A DNA stretch of 64,000 nucleotides. Origin: Flavobacteriaceae bacterium. GTDB lineage: Bacteria > Bacteroidota > Bacteroidia > Flavobacteriales > Flavobacteriaceae. Below are positions 54,153 to 62,218 of the stretch, piece by piece (position 1 is the stretch's first letter; each line of letters opens with the position of its first letter). The notes beneath the pieces are model-generated. The model ran no database searches. It was not told the origin of the DNA and saw nothing but the letters and a program-made list of their open reading frames with translations. The position numbers and the translations under genes were made by a program. Location of the stretch: contig JABGUL010000007.1 in NCBI GenBank assembly GCA_018646605.1, forward strand, positions 1 through 64,000, in the 5' to 3' direction.

Positions 54153-55280
54153 TTAAAGTACTAAAATTCGAAAAAGTGAAATGGTGAGCAACCCCCAAAA
54201 CGTTCCGGTTGCCATACTCAGTACTGCTAAAATGATGGCGTGAGGCATCCATTTTTTTTCATATGCAGCTGTAACTGCGGGAGCTGTGGCAATTCCTCCC
54301 ACATTGGCCATGCTCGCAATTGGAACCCAAGCGGAATTAACATTCAATAGTTTGGCAACACCCAGCATAACCACAAAATGACTGAGTAGCCAGACCACCA
54401 AAAAGCCCATAAAAATAGCATCAAATTGTATTAAACTGAATTTTAATTTTAATCCCAATACGGCCATAACTATGAGGATTAATATTCCTCCAAGCTTGAG
54501 GACAAACTGAAAATTCCAGTTTTTGATGAGGTTGCTCAACGCAATCCCAACAAAAGAAAGAACCACAATTTTAACTACAAAAGAGGCAATGAAAAAATGA
54601 GCCATCCCCACACTTCCCAATAAAATAATCGAGGCAAGTAAGGGGTTTATTTTATTTTCGTTTTCTGCTTGAATGGAGTCGGGAGGGGAAAGTCCATCAA
54701 TGCGAAGGAGTCGGTTGAGGGAATTGCTTTTTTTGATGCTTTGGAACATAAAGATGGTCCAAATATTGACTAAAATATTATCCAAAACCAATATTGTTAA
54801 AAAGACCGCCTCAGAACAGGCAACAAGTTCTTTTAGTACTAACTGACTGGTACTACCTCCAATCCAACTTCCCACCACCGGAGGGATACCTTTCCAGAAT
54901 TCTTGGGTGATTAAAAAATCTTGTACAAAAGCACTGTTTCTGAAAAGGAGAAGCAAGCCAATGGGAAAAACAGCAATCCAAAACGATCCTGAAAGAAAAA
55001 CTAAGATGGGTTTCCATCCAATTGATTTGAGTTGGGTAAGAGACAAGCTACTCATCACGGCTACAATAGCAAGGGGAATAAAAAGTGCTTTGCTGAGGTT
55101 ATGAATATCTGCTCCTGAAAAGTCTTTCTGAATCCCCGCAGAAATTCCCGCAGGAATCAAATAAGCCAATAAAATAGAAGGAATCCAATTAAAGAAGATA
55201 GTTAGCCAAGGATGCTCTTTTTGCTCTATAAAACGGATGAATAAAACTGTACAAAGGACAATAATTATGGGAAGTATCAA
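54153..55280 (-). CDS. DUF819 family membrane protein
   Basis: The 375-residue protein has about ten to twelve membrane segments and family motifs GSWIGGSTSQLVLKELVACS (about residues 138-157) and PIASMANVGGIATAPAV (about 318-334), typical of DUF819. The family is thought to contain transporters, but no substrate is established. It is divergent from the aromatic amino acid operon. Confidence 0.85.
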   Translation of the reverse strand: MILPIIIVLCTVLFIRFIEQKEHPWLTIFFNWIPSILLAYLIPAGISAGIQKDFSGADIHNLSKALFIPLAIVAVMSSLSLTQLKSIGWKPILVFLSGSFWIAVFPIGLLLLFRNSAFVQDFLITQEFWKGIPPVVGSWIGGSTSQLVLKELVACSEAVFLTILVLDNILVNIWTIFMFQSIKKSNSLNRLLRIDGLSPPDSIQAENENKINPLLASIILLGSVGMAHFFIASFVVKIVVLSFVGIALSNLIKNWNFQFVLKLGGILILIVMAVLGLKLKFSLIQFDAIFMGFLVVWLLSHFVVMLGVAKLLNVNSAWVPIASMANVGGIATAPAVTAAYEKKWMPHAIILAVLSMATGTFWGLLTISLFRILVL

Positions 55281-55398
55281 TCGTGATTAATTTGAAAATA
55301 AAGTTAAATATACTTTTAATATGTGAACGAAAAATGAATTCAAAATTCAATTGTTTCGTTGAAATTTAATAGTGATGAGTAAAAAAAATTACCAAAAA

Positions 55399-55429
55399 TT
55401 TGTTTTTGACAAAAGCTATGCTACTTTTG
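55399..55429 (+). promoter_or_regulatory. Bacteroidota-type promoter of the aromatic amino acid operon
   Basis: TTTG (55399-55402), a spacer of 19 bases and TACTTTTG (55422-55429) match the TTTG-N19-TAnnTTTG consensus exactly. The start site should fall about 55435, giving a 13-base leader before the attenuator peptide ATG. Confidence 0.78.
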
Positions 55430-55447
55430 CATTGATTATAAATCATT

Positions 55448-55516
55448 ATGAATACAAATTTCTTTTACTACAACAACTTTTATTACTTCTATACGGAAGC
55501 AGGAAGGACTTTGTAG
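55448..55516 (+). CDS. Phe/Tyr leader peptide (attenuator, 22 aa)
   Basis: The short frame begins ATG at 55448 and stops TAG at 55514-55516. Residues 5-15 read FFYYNNFYYFY: four Phe and five Tyr codons within eleven. No Trp is present. It lies 13 bases after the predicted transcription start and 32 bases before the terminator stem. Scarcity of charged Phe/Tyr tRNA would stall ribosomes on these codons. The gene order downstream (pheA, aminotransferase, tyrA, DAHP synthase) makes exactly these amino acids. The final codons (55505-55512) form one arm of the antiterminator. Confidence 0.92.
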   Translation: MNTNFFYYNNFYYFYTEAGRTL

Positions 55517-55541
55517 TATTTAGAATACGATATATAAAAAC

Positions 55542-55574
55542 AAAAAAGTCCTGATTTATCGGGACTTTTTTTTT
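55542..55574 (+). terminator. attenuator terminator of the aromatic operon
   Basis: AAAAAAGTCCTGAT pairs with ATCGGGACTTTTTT with a single G-T wobble, followed by a run of nine T (55566-55574). The 5' arm AAAGTCCT (55545-55552) is also perfectly complementary to AGGACTTT at 55505-55512 in the leader reading frame. The two pairings exclude each other, giving terminator and antiterminator states. Confidence 0.92.
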
Positions 55575-55581
55575 GGAACAA

Positions 55582-56415
55582 ATGAAAGAACATACAAACG
55601 TAGCAATTCAAGGGGTCAAGGGATCTTTCCACCATGCGGTAGCACAAAGCTACTATGGGGAGCATTTTTCACTGCTTGAATGTGAAACTTTTGACGCAAC
55701 CGTTAAGGCACTTTTGGATGATTCTGCTGAGCAGGCAGTTATGGCAATTGAGAATTCTATTGCGGGATCTATTATTCCGAACTATGCATTGATTGATCAA
55801 AACAACCTGCAGATCGTGGGTGAATATTCCCTCAGTATTCATCATAACTTGATGGTTCTTCCGGGACAAACTTTTGCTGATCTTAAAGAAGTGCATTCAC
55901 ATCCTATGGCCTTATTGCAGTGTAAAGAGTTTTTTAAAGACTATCTACATATTCGTTTGGTGGAAGCAGAAGATACCGCCGATGAAGCCCGACGCATATC
56001 CGAAAATACCATTTCTGGAATAGCTGCAATTGCCAGTAAGGAAGCTGCAACTTTGTATGGGTTGAGTATTTTAGCACCCTCCATTCAGACCATTAAAAAT
56101 AATGTCACTCGTTTTGTGATTATCCAGAAAAAAGGGGCTTTGGTTCCTCAAAAAAACATCAATAAAGCGGCTATAAAATTCACTTTGGACCACCAGAGAG
56201 GGAGTTTAGCGGCGGTTTTAAATGTCATGAGTGATTGTCAGCTTAACCTCACCAAAATCCAATCATTACCAGTGATTGAAACTCCCGGTAAATATGCCTT
56301 TTTCGTGGATGTAACTTTTGATGAATTTGAGTTTTATGATAAAGCACGTAAACTGATTACCATAATGGCATCACAATTTAAAATTTTAGGTGAGTACGCC
56401 CAACATATAAGATGA
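55582..56415 (+). CDS. pheA: prephenate dehydratase
   Basis: PheA converts prephenate to phenylpyruvate. The 277-residue protein has VAIQGVKGSFHHAVAQSYY, AVMAIENSIAGSIIPNY, LSIHHNLMVLPG and the catalytic TRFVIIQKK motif (about residue 175), then an ACT domain for phenylalanine feedback (GSLAAVLNVMSDCQLNLTKI). There is no chorismate mutase domain; that lies in the DAHP synthase gene. I chose ATG 55582: an upstream TTG at 55573 is inside the terminator T-run. It overlaps the aminotransferase by four bases. Confidence 0.95.
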   Translation: MKEHTNVAIQGVKGSFHHAVAQSYYGEHFSLLECETFDATVKALLDDSAEQAVMAIENSIAGSIIPNYALIDQNNLQIVGEYSLSIHHNLMVLPGQTFADLKEVHSHPMALLQCKEFFKDYLHIRLVEAEDTADEARRISENTISGIAAIASKEAATLYGLSILAPSIQTIKNNVTRFVIIQKKGALVPQKNINKAAIKFTLDHQRGSLAAVLNVMSDCQLNLTKIQSLPVIETPGKYAFFVDVTFDEFEFYDKARKLITIMASQFKILGEYAQHIR

Positions 56416-57563
56416 TAGCAACTGCAAACCGTTTAGCAAGTGTACAGGAATACTATTTTTCACGCAAGTTGCGCGAAGTAGCCCAAATGGTTCAGGAGGG
56501 ACATCCCGTGATCAATTTGGGAATTGGTAGCCCTGATTTGCCTCCACATCCAGAGGTGGTTAAAGCCTTATCCGATGCGATGGTTCATCCTAGAGCAAAC
56601 ATGTATCAAAGCTATCAAGGGCTTCCAGAACTGCGTTCTGCGATTACTGATTTTTACCAAAACCAGTACCAGGTTGCTTTAGATCCAAATACAGAGGTAC
56701 TTCCCTTAATGGGATCTAAAGAAGGTATCATGCATATTTCAATGGCTTTTTTGAATAAAGGGGATCAGGTGTTATTTCCCAATCCCGGATATCCTACCTA
56801 TGCTTCGGTAACCAAACTTGTTGAGGCAGAACCGATATTGTACAATTTAACCGCTGCCAGTCATTGGCAACCTGATTTTGAGGCCCTGGAAGCCCTGGAT
56901 ACTTCTCGTGTAAAAATTATGTGGATTAATTACCCCCACATGCCTACAGGTGCAGAAGCTCAATTAGAAACCTTTGACCGATTAATTACCTGGGCAAAAG
57001 CACGTAAAATTTTATTGGTAAATGATAATCCTTACAGTTTCGTTTTGACCCAAAAACCTCAGAGTATTTTGTCTCGTCCCGGAGCGATGGAAGTTGCTAT
57101 TGAGTTAAATTCTTTAAGTAAATCCTTTAATATGGCTGGCTGGCGCGTGGGTATGTTGTCTGGAAAAGCAGCACTTATACAAGCTGTTTTAAAAGTAAAA
57201 AGTAATATGGATTCTGGAATGTTTTTTGGAATTCAACAAGGGGCAATTGCGGCTTTAAAAGCTGACGCGTCCTGGTTTGAAAGCCTCAATACCATTTACA
57301 GAAAACGCCGAAAGTTGGTCGAAAAACTAGCTACAAAATTAGGGGCTGAATTTGATTCTGAAAGTGTGGGCCTCTTCGTTTGGGCAAAGTTACCAAAAGG
57401 ATCCGTTGACGCCGAAACGTTTATCGATAATATTTTACACAAGCAGCATATTTTTATTACTCCAGGAACCATTTTTGGAAGTCAAGGTGATGGATACATT
57501 CGCTTTTCTTTGTGTGTTCCAGAAACCACAATTGAAGAAGCTATAAACCGAATTGAATCATGA
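56412..57563 (+). CDS. class I/II PLP aminotransferase (probable aromatic amino acid)
   Basis: The 383-residue fold I enzyme has INLGIGSPDLPPHPEVV, YQSYQGLPELRSAITDFY, a PNPGYPTYAS loop and the PLP Lys in LNSLSKSFNMAGWRVGM (about residue 235). Between pheA and tyrA, with four-base overlaps on both sides, it most likely performs the last transamination of phenylpyruvate and hydroxyphenylpyruvate. Some relatives in this group act on other 2-oxo acids, so the substrate is inferred. Confidence 0.9.
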   Translation: MIATANRLASVQEYYFSRKLREVAQMVQEGHPVINLGIGSPDLPPHPEVVKALSDAMVHPRANMYQSYQGLPELRSAITDFYQNQYQVALDPNTEVLPLMGSKEGIMHISMAFLNKGDQVLFPNPGYPTYASVTKLVEAEPILYNLTAASHWQPDFEALEALDTSRVKIMWINYPHMPTGAEAQLETFDRLITWAKARKILLVNDNPYSFVLTQKPQSILSRPGAMEVAIELNSLSKSFNMAGWRVGMLSGKAALIQAVLKVKSNMDSGMFFGIQQGAIAALKADASWFESLNTIYRKRRKLVEKLATKLGAEFDSESVGLFVWAKLPKGSVDAETFIDNILHKQHIFITPGTIFGSQGDGYIRFSLCVPETTIEEAINRIES

Positions 57564-58429
57564 GAATAGGTATCATCGGTTTAGGATTAATTGGAGGGTC
57601 TTTTGCTTTAGCAGCAAAAAAATTTAATATAGCGGCAAGCCTTTATGGGCGTGATAACAATCCAAAGCACATGGCAGAAGCTTTGAGTTTGGGAATTATA
57701 GATTACCCCCTTAAGGAGGAAGATTATGCTTCTATGGATGTTATCCTCTTGGCGATTCCTGTAGATGCATGTCTTACGGTGGTACTTCCTCTTTTGGATC
57801 AGATAAATGATAATGCTTTATTGCTAGATGCGGGTTCAACTAAGGCTGCAATCTGTAAACTTGTGGAATTACACCCCAAACGTAATCAGTTTTTAGCAAC
57901 ACACCCCATTGCAGGAACAGAATTTTCTGGTCCCTCTGCTGCTTTCTCAGAATTATTTGTGGAGCAAGCACAAATCTTGTGTGAAACCCATAAAACACGT
58001 CCCGATCTATTGGAATGGGCAGTTCAGTGGTTTCGAAATATGAATATGAAAATACACGAAATGGATGCAGAGGCACACGATAAGCATATTGCATATGTTT
58101 CACATATTTCGCACATTTCATCTTTTATGTTAGGGAAGACGGTAATAGAAAAAGAAAAAGATGAACGGGCTATTTTTAAAATGGCAGGGAGTGGATTTGC
58201 CTCTACCGTCCGATTGGCTAAAAGCTCACCCGATATGTGGACGCCAATTTTTAAACAGAACAAAGAAAATATATTAGAGGTTTTGAGAGAGTATATAACC
58301 AATTTGGAAGACTTTGAACGTCTACTAAGTGCAGATGATTATAATCAACTTTTTGAACAAATGAAAAGCACCAATGCCATTAAGTCCATTTTGGCAGGGA
58401 TAAACGAAAAAAATATAACCAAACAATAA
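57560..58429 (+). CDS. tyrA: prephenate dehydrogenase
   Basis: TyrA oxidises prephenate to 4-hydroxyphenylpyruvate. The 289-residue protein starts with the NAD-binding GIIGLGLIGGSFALAAKKF. It has DAGSTKAAICKLV, the catalytic His region FLATHPIAGTEFSGPSAAF, and the conserved DKHIAYVSHISHISSFML. No ACT domain is attached. It overlaps the aminotransferase by four bases and is eight bases before the DAHP synthase. Confidence 0.95.
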   Translation: MRIGIIGLGLIGGSFALAAKKFNIAASLYGRDNNPKHMAEALSLGIIDYPLKEEDYASMDVILLAIPVDACLTVVLPLLDQINDNALLLDAGSTKAAICKLVELHPKRNQFLATHPIAGTEFSGPSAAFSELFVEQAQILCETHKTRPDLLEWAVQWFRNMNMKIHEMDAEAHDKHIAYVSHISHISSFMLGKTVIEKEKDERAIFKMAGSGFASTVRLAKSSPDMWTPIFKQNKENILEVLREYITNLEDFERLLSADDYNQLFEQMKSTNAIKSILAGINEKNITKQ

Positions 58430-58437
58430 TTTAAATC

Positions 58438-59520
58438 ATGGAAAACAAAAAAGAAATGAGCCAATGGCTAACCGATTTTGGCTTAGATCACCCCTTAGTA
58501 ATCGGTGGGCCCTGTAGCGCTGAAACTGAAGAGCAAGTCTTGAAAATTGCACACGAATTGAAGGATACCGATGTAACGGTTTACCGTGCTGGAATCTGGA
58601 AACCACGAACCCGCCCTGGGATGTTTGAAGGAGTAGGAGCAATTGGGCTCGGTTGGTTGAAAAAAGTAAAAGAAGAAACCGGTTTATTGACCGCTACTGA
58701 GGTGGCAAACAAAGACCATGTGAAATTGGCTTTAGACAATGATGTTGATATTCTTTGGATTGGTGCACGCTCAACCGTTAGTCCTTTTATCATGCAAGAA
58801 ATTGCAGATGCCTTGGAGGGAACGGATAAGATTGTTTTGGTTAAAAATCCAGTAAATCCTGATTTGGCTCTATGGCTAGGAGGTGTTGAACGTTTATATA
58901 CAGCAAACATTAAAAAATTAGGTTTAATCCATCGTGGGTTTTCAACCTATGAGAAAACAAAATACCGTAACATTCCAGAATGGCAGATCGCGATTGAGGT
59001 AAAAAATAAATTTCCGGATTTACCGATGATTTGTGATCCTTCACACATTGGTGGAAAAAGAGACTTGATTTTTGATATTTCTCAAACGGCATTGGATTTG
59101 AACTTTGACGGTTTGATGATTGAAACTCACATTGATCCAGATAACGCATGGAGTGATGCAGCACAGCAAGTCACACCTAAACGCTTGGTTGAAATAATGA
59201 AAGACTTAAAAGTACGAAAGAAAACAACCGATGAGGAAGCCTACCATCATGCTTTGAATAATTTGAGAGCGCAGATTGATGTGGTAGATCAAAACCTTTT
59301 AGATATCTTGGGCAAGCGTATGAAAACAGCTATTGAAATTGGAACTCTAAAAAAGAGTAACAATGTTGCTGTATTGCAAAACAAACGTTGGAATGAGATT
59401 TTAGGTAAAATGATTTTAGAAGGTCAAGAACGAAATTTATCTGAAGAATTTATTTTACGTGTATTTAAAGCGATTCACCAAGAGTCAATCAATCAACAAG
59501 AAAAAATCGTCAATTCGTAA
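58438..59520 (+). CDS. bifunctional DAHP synthase / chorismate mutase
   Basis: Residues about 10-260 are a DAHP synthase: LVIGGPCSAETEEQVLKIA, YRAGIWKPRTRPGMFEG, LWIGARSTVSPF and CDPSHIGGKRDLIF hold the metal and substrate residues. Residues about 265-360 form a type II (AroQ) chorismate mutase with LRAQIDVVDQNLLDILGKRM. This fused protein links the entry and branch-point steps, so the operon provides entry, branch and end reactions. The mutase part also likely serves as feedback sensor. It ends the operon. Confidence 0.95.
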   Translation: MENKKEMSQWLTDFGLDHPLVIGGPCSAETEEQVLKIAHELKDTDVTVYRAGIWKPRTRPGMFEGVGAIGLGWLKKVKEETGLLTATEVANKDHVKLALDNDVDILWIGARSTVSPFIMQEIADALEGTDKIVLVKNPVNPDLALWLGGVERLYTANIKKLGLIHRGFSTYEKTKYRNIPEWQIAIEVKNKFPDLPMICDPSHIGGKRDLIFDISQTALDLNFDGLMIETHIDPDNAWSDAAQQVTPKRLVEIMKDLKVRKKTTDEEAYHHALNNLRAQIDVVDQNLLDILGKRMKTAIEIGTLKKSNNVAVLQNKRWNEILGKMILEGQERNLSEEFILRVFKAIHQESINQQEKIVNS

Positions 59521-59559
59521 CGAATAGATGATCTAATAACCCTAAATGTAAAGTCAATT

Positions 59560-60132
59560 ATGGATCTACTACAACTAATGCGAAAGGGAAGGGCCCTGTT
59601 AGAACCCCATTGGCTGCTGGCTATTGGAGTTTGTTTGGTCTATGGCCTGGCTGTTGCCCTTCCTGCAGAGCTTAATAGCTATGGGGAAATGATTAGTTTT
59701 TTGTTGGCAGGACCACTACAATTGAGCCTGTGTTTTTTCTTTTTGAATTTGGTTAGGGGAGGAGAAACACGTTTTGAGCTCTTGTTTGAAGGGTTTAAAC
59801 CCTTAGTAACCGTATTGCTTTGCTACGGTATTATTACAATGCTTACCCTTATTGGTTTGGTTTTATTAATAGTGCCTGGGATAATTGTAGCTTTAGGTTT
59901 ATCCATGACCTATTATATTATTGCTGATGATCCAGAGATTTCTTTTCAGTCCGCTTTAGAACAAAGTTGGAAGCTCACTGATGGGAATAAGATGGAGTTA
60001 TTGGAGCTCAATTTGCGTTTTATTCCATGGTATCTTTTGGGGTTGTTGTGTTTGATTGTAGGTGTTTTTGCGGTAATTCCTTGGCATAATTCAACGCTTG
60101 CATTGTATTATGAGGATTTGAAAAAACGATAA
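59560..60132 (+). CDS. DUF975-like membrane protein
   Basis: The 190-residue protein has about four to five membrane segments. The pattern of a hydrophobic block followed by LSMTYYIIADDPEISFQSALEQSW and KLTDGNKMELLELNL resembles DUF975 (YteJ-like) proteins. The function is not known. It follows the aromatic operon by 39 bases on the same strand and may be transcribed by read-through, but a functional link to aromatic biosynthesis is not evident. Confidence 0.65.
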   Translation: MDLLQLMRKGRALLEPHWLLAIGVCLVYGLAVALPAELNSYGEMISFLLAGPLQLSLCFFFLNLVRGGETRFELLFEGFKPLVTVLLCYGIITMLTLIGLVLLIVPGIIVALGLSMTYYIIADDPEISFQSALEQSWKLTDGNKMELLELNLRFIPWYLLGLLCLIVGVFAVIPWHNSTLALYYEDLKKR

Positions 60133-60155
60133 ACGCGCATTTAATTTTTTTAAAA

Positions 60156-60797
60156 ATGAGCGAGGATATGAATCACCGCTATTCTGAAAAAGAAGAACGA
60201 TTAAATGTCATGACCCATGCCTTAGGTTTGGTATTGAGTGGAATCGCCCTACCTTTTCTTATTCTTAAATCCTTTGATTACGGTGGTTTTTGGAAGCCAG
60301 CTAGTTTGATTATTTATGGAATAAGTATGATTATACTGTATGCAGCATCTACATTTTATCATTCTGCTAAAGAACCCAAATTGAGAAGAAAATTGAATAT
60401 CCTTGACCATTCAGCTATCTATGTTTTAATTGCAGGAACCTATACTCCCTTTACACTTATTGTTTTAGAAGGAACTTTGGGATGGACTTTTTTTGGATTT
60501 ACATGGACCTTTGCTCTTTTAGGAATTATCTTGAAGTTATTTTTTACGGGGAGGTTTGATAAATTATCTACCCTTATGTATGTTTTTATGGGATGGCAGA
60601 TTCTTTTTGTAATCAATCCTTTGATAGAAAAGTTTCCCTATCAAGGGGTACAGCTTCTTTTTTTGGGCGGTGTTTTTTATACCGTTGGAGCCCTAATGTA
60701 TTCTACAAAAAAAGTCAAATACAACCACGCAATCTTTCATGTGTTTGTTCTCTTGGGAAGCTTATCCCACTTTTTGAGTGTGGTATGTTTTTTTTAA
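60156..60797 (+). CDS. hemolysin III / PAQR family membrane protein
   Basis: The 213-residue seven-helix protein has the family features: ERLNVMTHALGLVLSG (with the His of the first motif), YAASTFYHSAKEP (second, Ser-x3-His) and NHAIFHVFVLLGSLSHFLSV (third His group). These His/Ser/Asp residues form a zinc site in PAQR proteins, and LDHSAIYVLIAGTYTPF is the most conserved segment. Activity as a hydrolase is suspected for the family. It follows the DUF975-like gene after 23 bases. Confidence 0.92.
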   Translation: MSEDMNHRYSEKEERLNVMTHALGLVLSGIALPFLILKSFDYGGFWKPASLIIYGISMIILYAASTFYHSAKEPKLRRKLNILDHSAIYVLIAGTYTPFTLIVLEGTLGWTFFGFTWTFALLGIILKLFFTGRFDKLSTLMYVFMGWQILFVINPLIEKFPYQGVQLLFLGGVFYTVGALMYSTKKVKYNHAIFHVFVLLGSLSHFLSVVCFF

Positions 60798-60863
60798 AAA
60801 AAAATAGTATTCCGAATCGCTTATTTGGAGTTGTTATTGTAAAGCTTAAAAGTTAAGAAATCG

Positions 60864-62111
60864 TCAATTCCGATTCCTATTTCGATTGTTATTTCGGTTT
60901 TTGTTATTGGGGCGATTTCGGTTGTTGTTCCTACCTTGAGGTTTTTTATCAAGCGAACCATCAACCACATCTGCGCCTTCCATATAAGGATGTTCTCCCA
61001 TACGAGGCACTTGTTGTTTGATGAGCTTTTCAATATCCTTCAAATAGGGACGTTCGTCTCCCATACAAAAAGATAAAGCAATTCCACTTGCGCTGGCTCG
61101 TCCTGTACGTCCAATTCGGTGTACATAAGTTTCTGACACATTGGGCAGGTCGTAATTAATGACCAAAGCTAAATCGTCTACATCTATACCTCGAGCAGCA
61201 ATATCGGTAGCTATAAGTACTTTTAGGGAACCATCTTTAAATTCACCTAATGCTTTTTGACGCTGAGCTTGGGACTTATTTCCATGAATGGCGGCTGACT
61301 TTATTTTTGCCTTATCTAATGTTTTTACAATTTTATTTGCTCCGTGTTTGGTACGTGAAAAAACAAGAACAGAATCTTGTGGGCGTTGCTCTAGTAAATG
61401 AATCAATAAGTTTGGTTTATTGTTTTTACTCACAAAATAAACTCCTTGTTTTACTTTTTCTGCAGTAGCTTGTTCTGGTTTGATGGTAACACGTTCAAAA
61501 TCGCCAAGCATCTTTTGAGAGAGTTCTACAATGGTTTTAGGCATTGTGGCGGAGAAAAACAAAGACTGTCTGTTGGGAGGAAGTTTTGCAATAATTTTTT
61601 TCACATCGTGAATAAAGCCCATATCTAACATTTGGTCTGCTTCATCTAGAACGACGTATTTTAAATCTCGAAAGGTAATATACCCTTGATTCATTAGGTC
61701 CAATAAACGTCCGGGAGTTGCTACCAAAATGTCTACTCCTTGCTGTAAGCTAGCGACTTGTTTGGATTGTTTCACACCCCCAAAAATAACTGTATTTCTA
61801 AGGTGCGTAAACTGGCTGTAATCGGTAAAATTTTCTGCGATTTGAATGGCTAATTCTCGAGTGGGAGTAACAACTAAAGCTTTAATTTTTCTTTTTCCCT
61901 GTCCTGAATTATTTTCTTTTAAGAGATGATTTAATATAGGTATTCCAAAAGCGGCTGTCTTTCCAGTACCCGTTTGTGCCACTCCCAATAGGTCATGCCC
62001 TTTAAGTAAGATGGGGATGGCTTGTTCTTGGATAGGAGTGGGTTGCGTATAGCCTTGTTTTTCAAGTGCTTTTAAAATCGGGAGCTCTAGTTTTAGGTCT
62101 TTGAATGTCAT
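60864..62111 (-). CDS. DEAD-box RNA helicase (RhlE-like)
   Basis: The 415-residue helicase has all motifs: the Q motif before AQTGTGKTAAFGIPIL (I), PTRELAIQIA (Ia), VLDEADQMLDMGF (II), FSATMP (III), VFSRTKHG, ATDIAARGIDVDDL (V) and HRIGRTGRA (VI). The C-terminal 30 residues are almost only Asn and Arg, an RNA-binding tail seen in cold-adapted or granule-forming DEAD proteins. It converges on the hemolysin III gene. Confidence 0.95.
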   Translation of the reverse strand: MTFKDLKLELPILKALEKQGYTQPTPIQEQAIPILLKGHDLLGVAQTGTGKTAAFGIPILNHLLKENNSGQGKRKIKALVVTPTRELAIQIAENFTDYSQFTHLRNTVIFGGVKQSKQVASLQQGVDILVATPGRLLDLMNQGYITFRDLKYVVLDEADQMLDMGFIHDVKKIIAKLPPNRQSLFFSATMPKTIVELSQKMLGDFERVTIKPEQATAEKVKQGVYFVSKNNKPNLLIHLLEQRPQDSVLVFSRTKHGANKIVKTLDKAKIKSAAIHGNKSQAQRQKALGEFKDGSLKVLIATDIAARGIDVDDLALVINYDLPNVSETYVHRIGRTGRASASGIALSFCMGDERPYLKDIEKLIKQQVPRMGEHPYMEGADVVDGSLDKKPQGRNNNRNRPNNKNRNNNRNRNRN

Positions 62112-62171
62112 AAATAGTATTACGGTGCTAAAGTACGCTTATATTTTGGTTGCAGTTTTTGCTGATGGAAT

Positions 62172-62196
62172 AAAAAAACCGCTGTCAAGCGGTTTT
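62172..62196 (-). terminator. intrinsic terminator for the aspartate aminotransferase transcript
   Basis: On the minus strand AAAACCGCT pairs with AGCGGTTTT around a 4-base loop and is followed by a T-run (plus-strand A run 62172-62178). It lies 23 bases past the aminotransferase stop and before the helicase start. Confidence 0.85.
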
Positions 62197-62218
62197 GGAT
62201 ATGAATTATAGAAATTGG

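Noticed and set aside
55372-55554. 60-codon plus-strand frame before pheA
   Set aside because: It covers the promoter, leader peptide and terminator in another frame; its sequence has no protein character beyond low-complexity Leu and Lys runs.
55573-55581. TTG start for pheA upstream of the ATG
   Set aside because: The TTG is inside the T-run of the attenuator terminator; ATG 55582 fits the family N-terminus.
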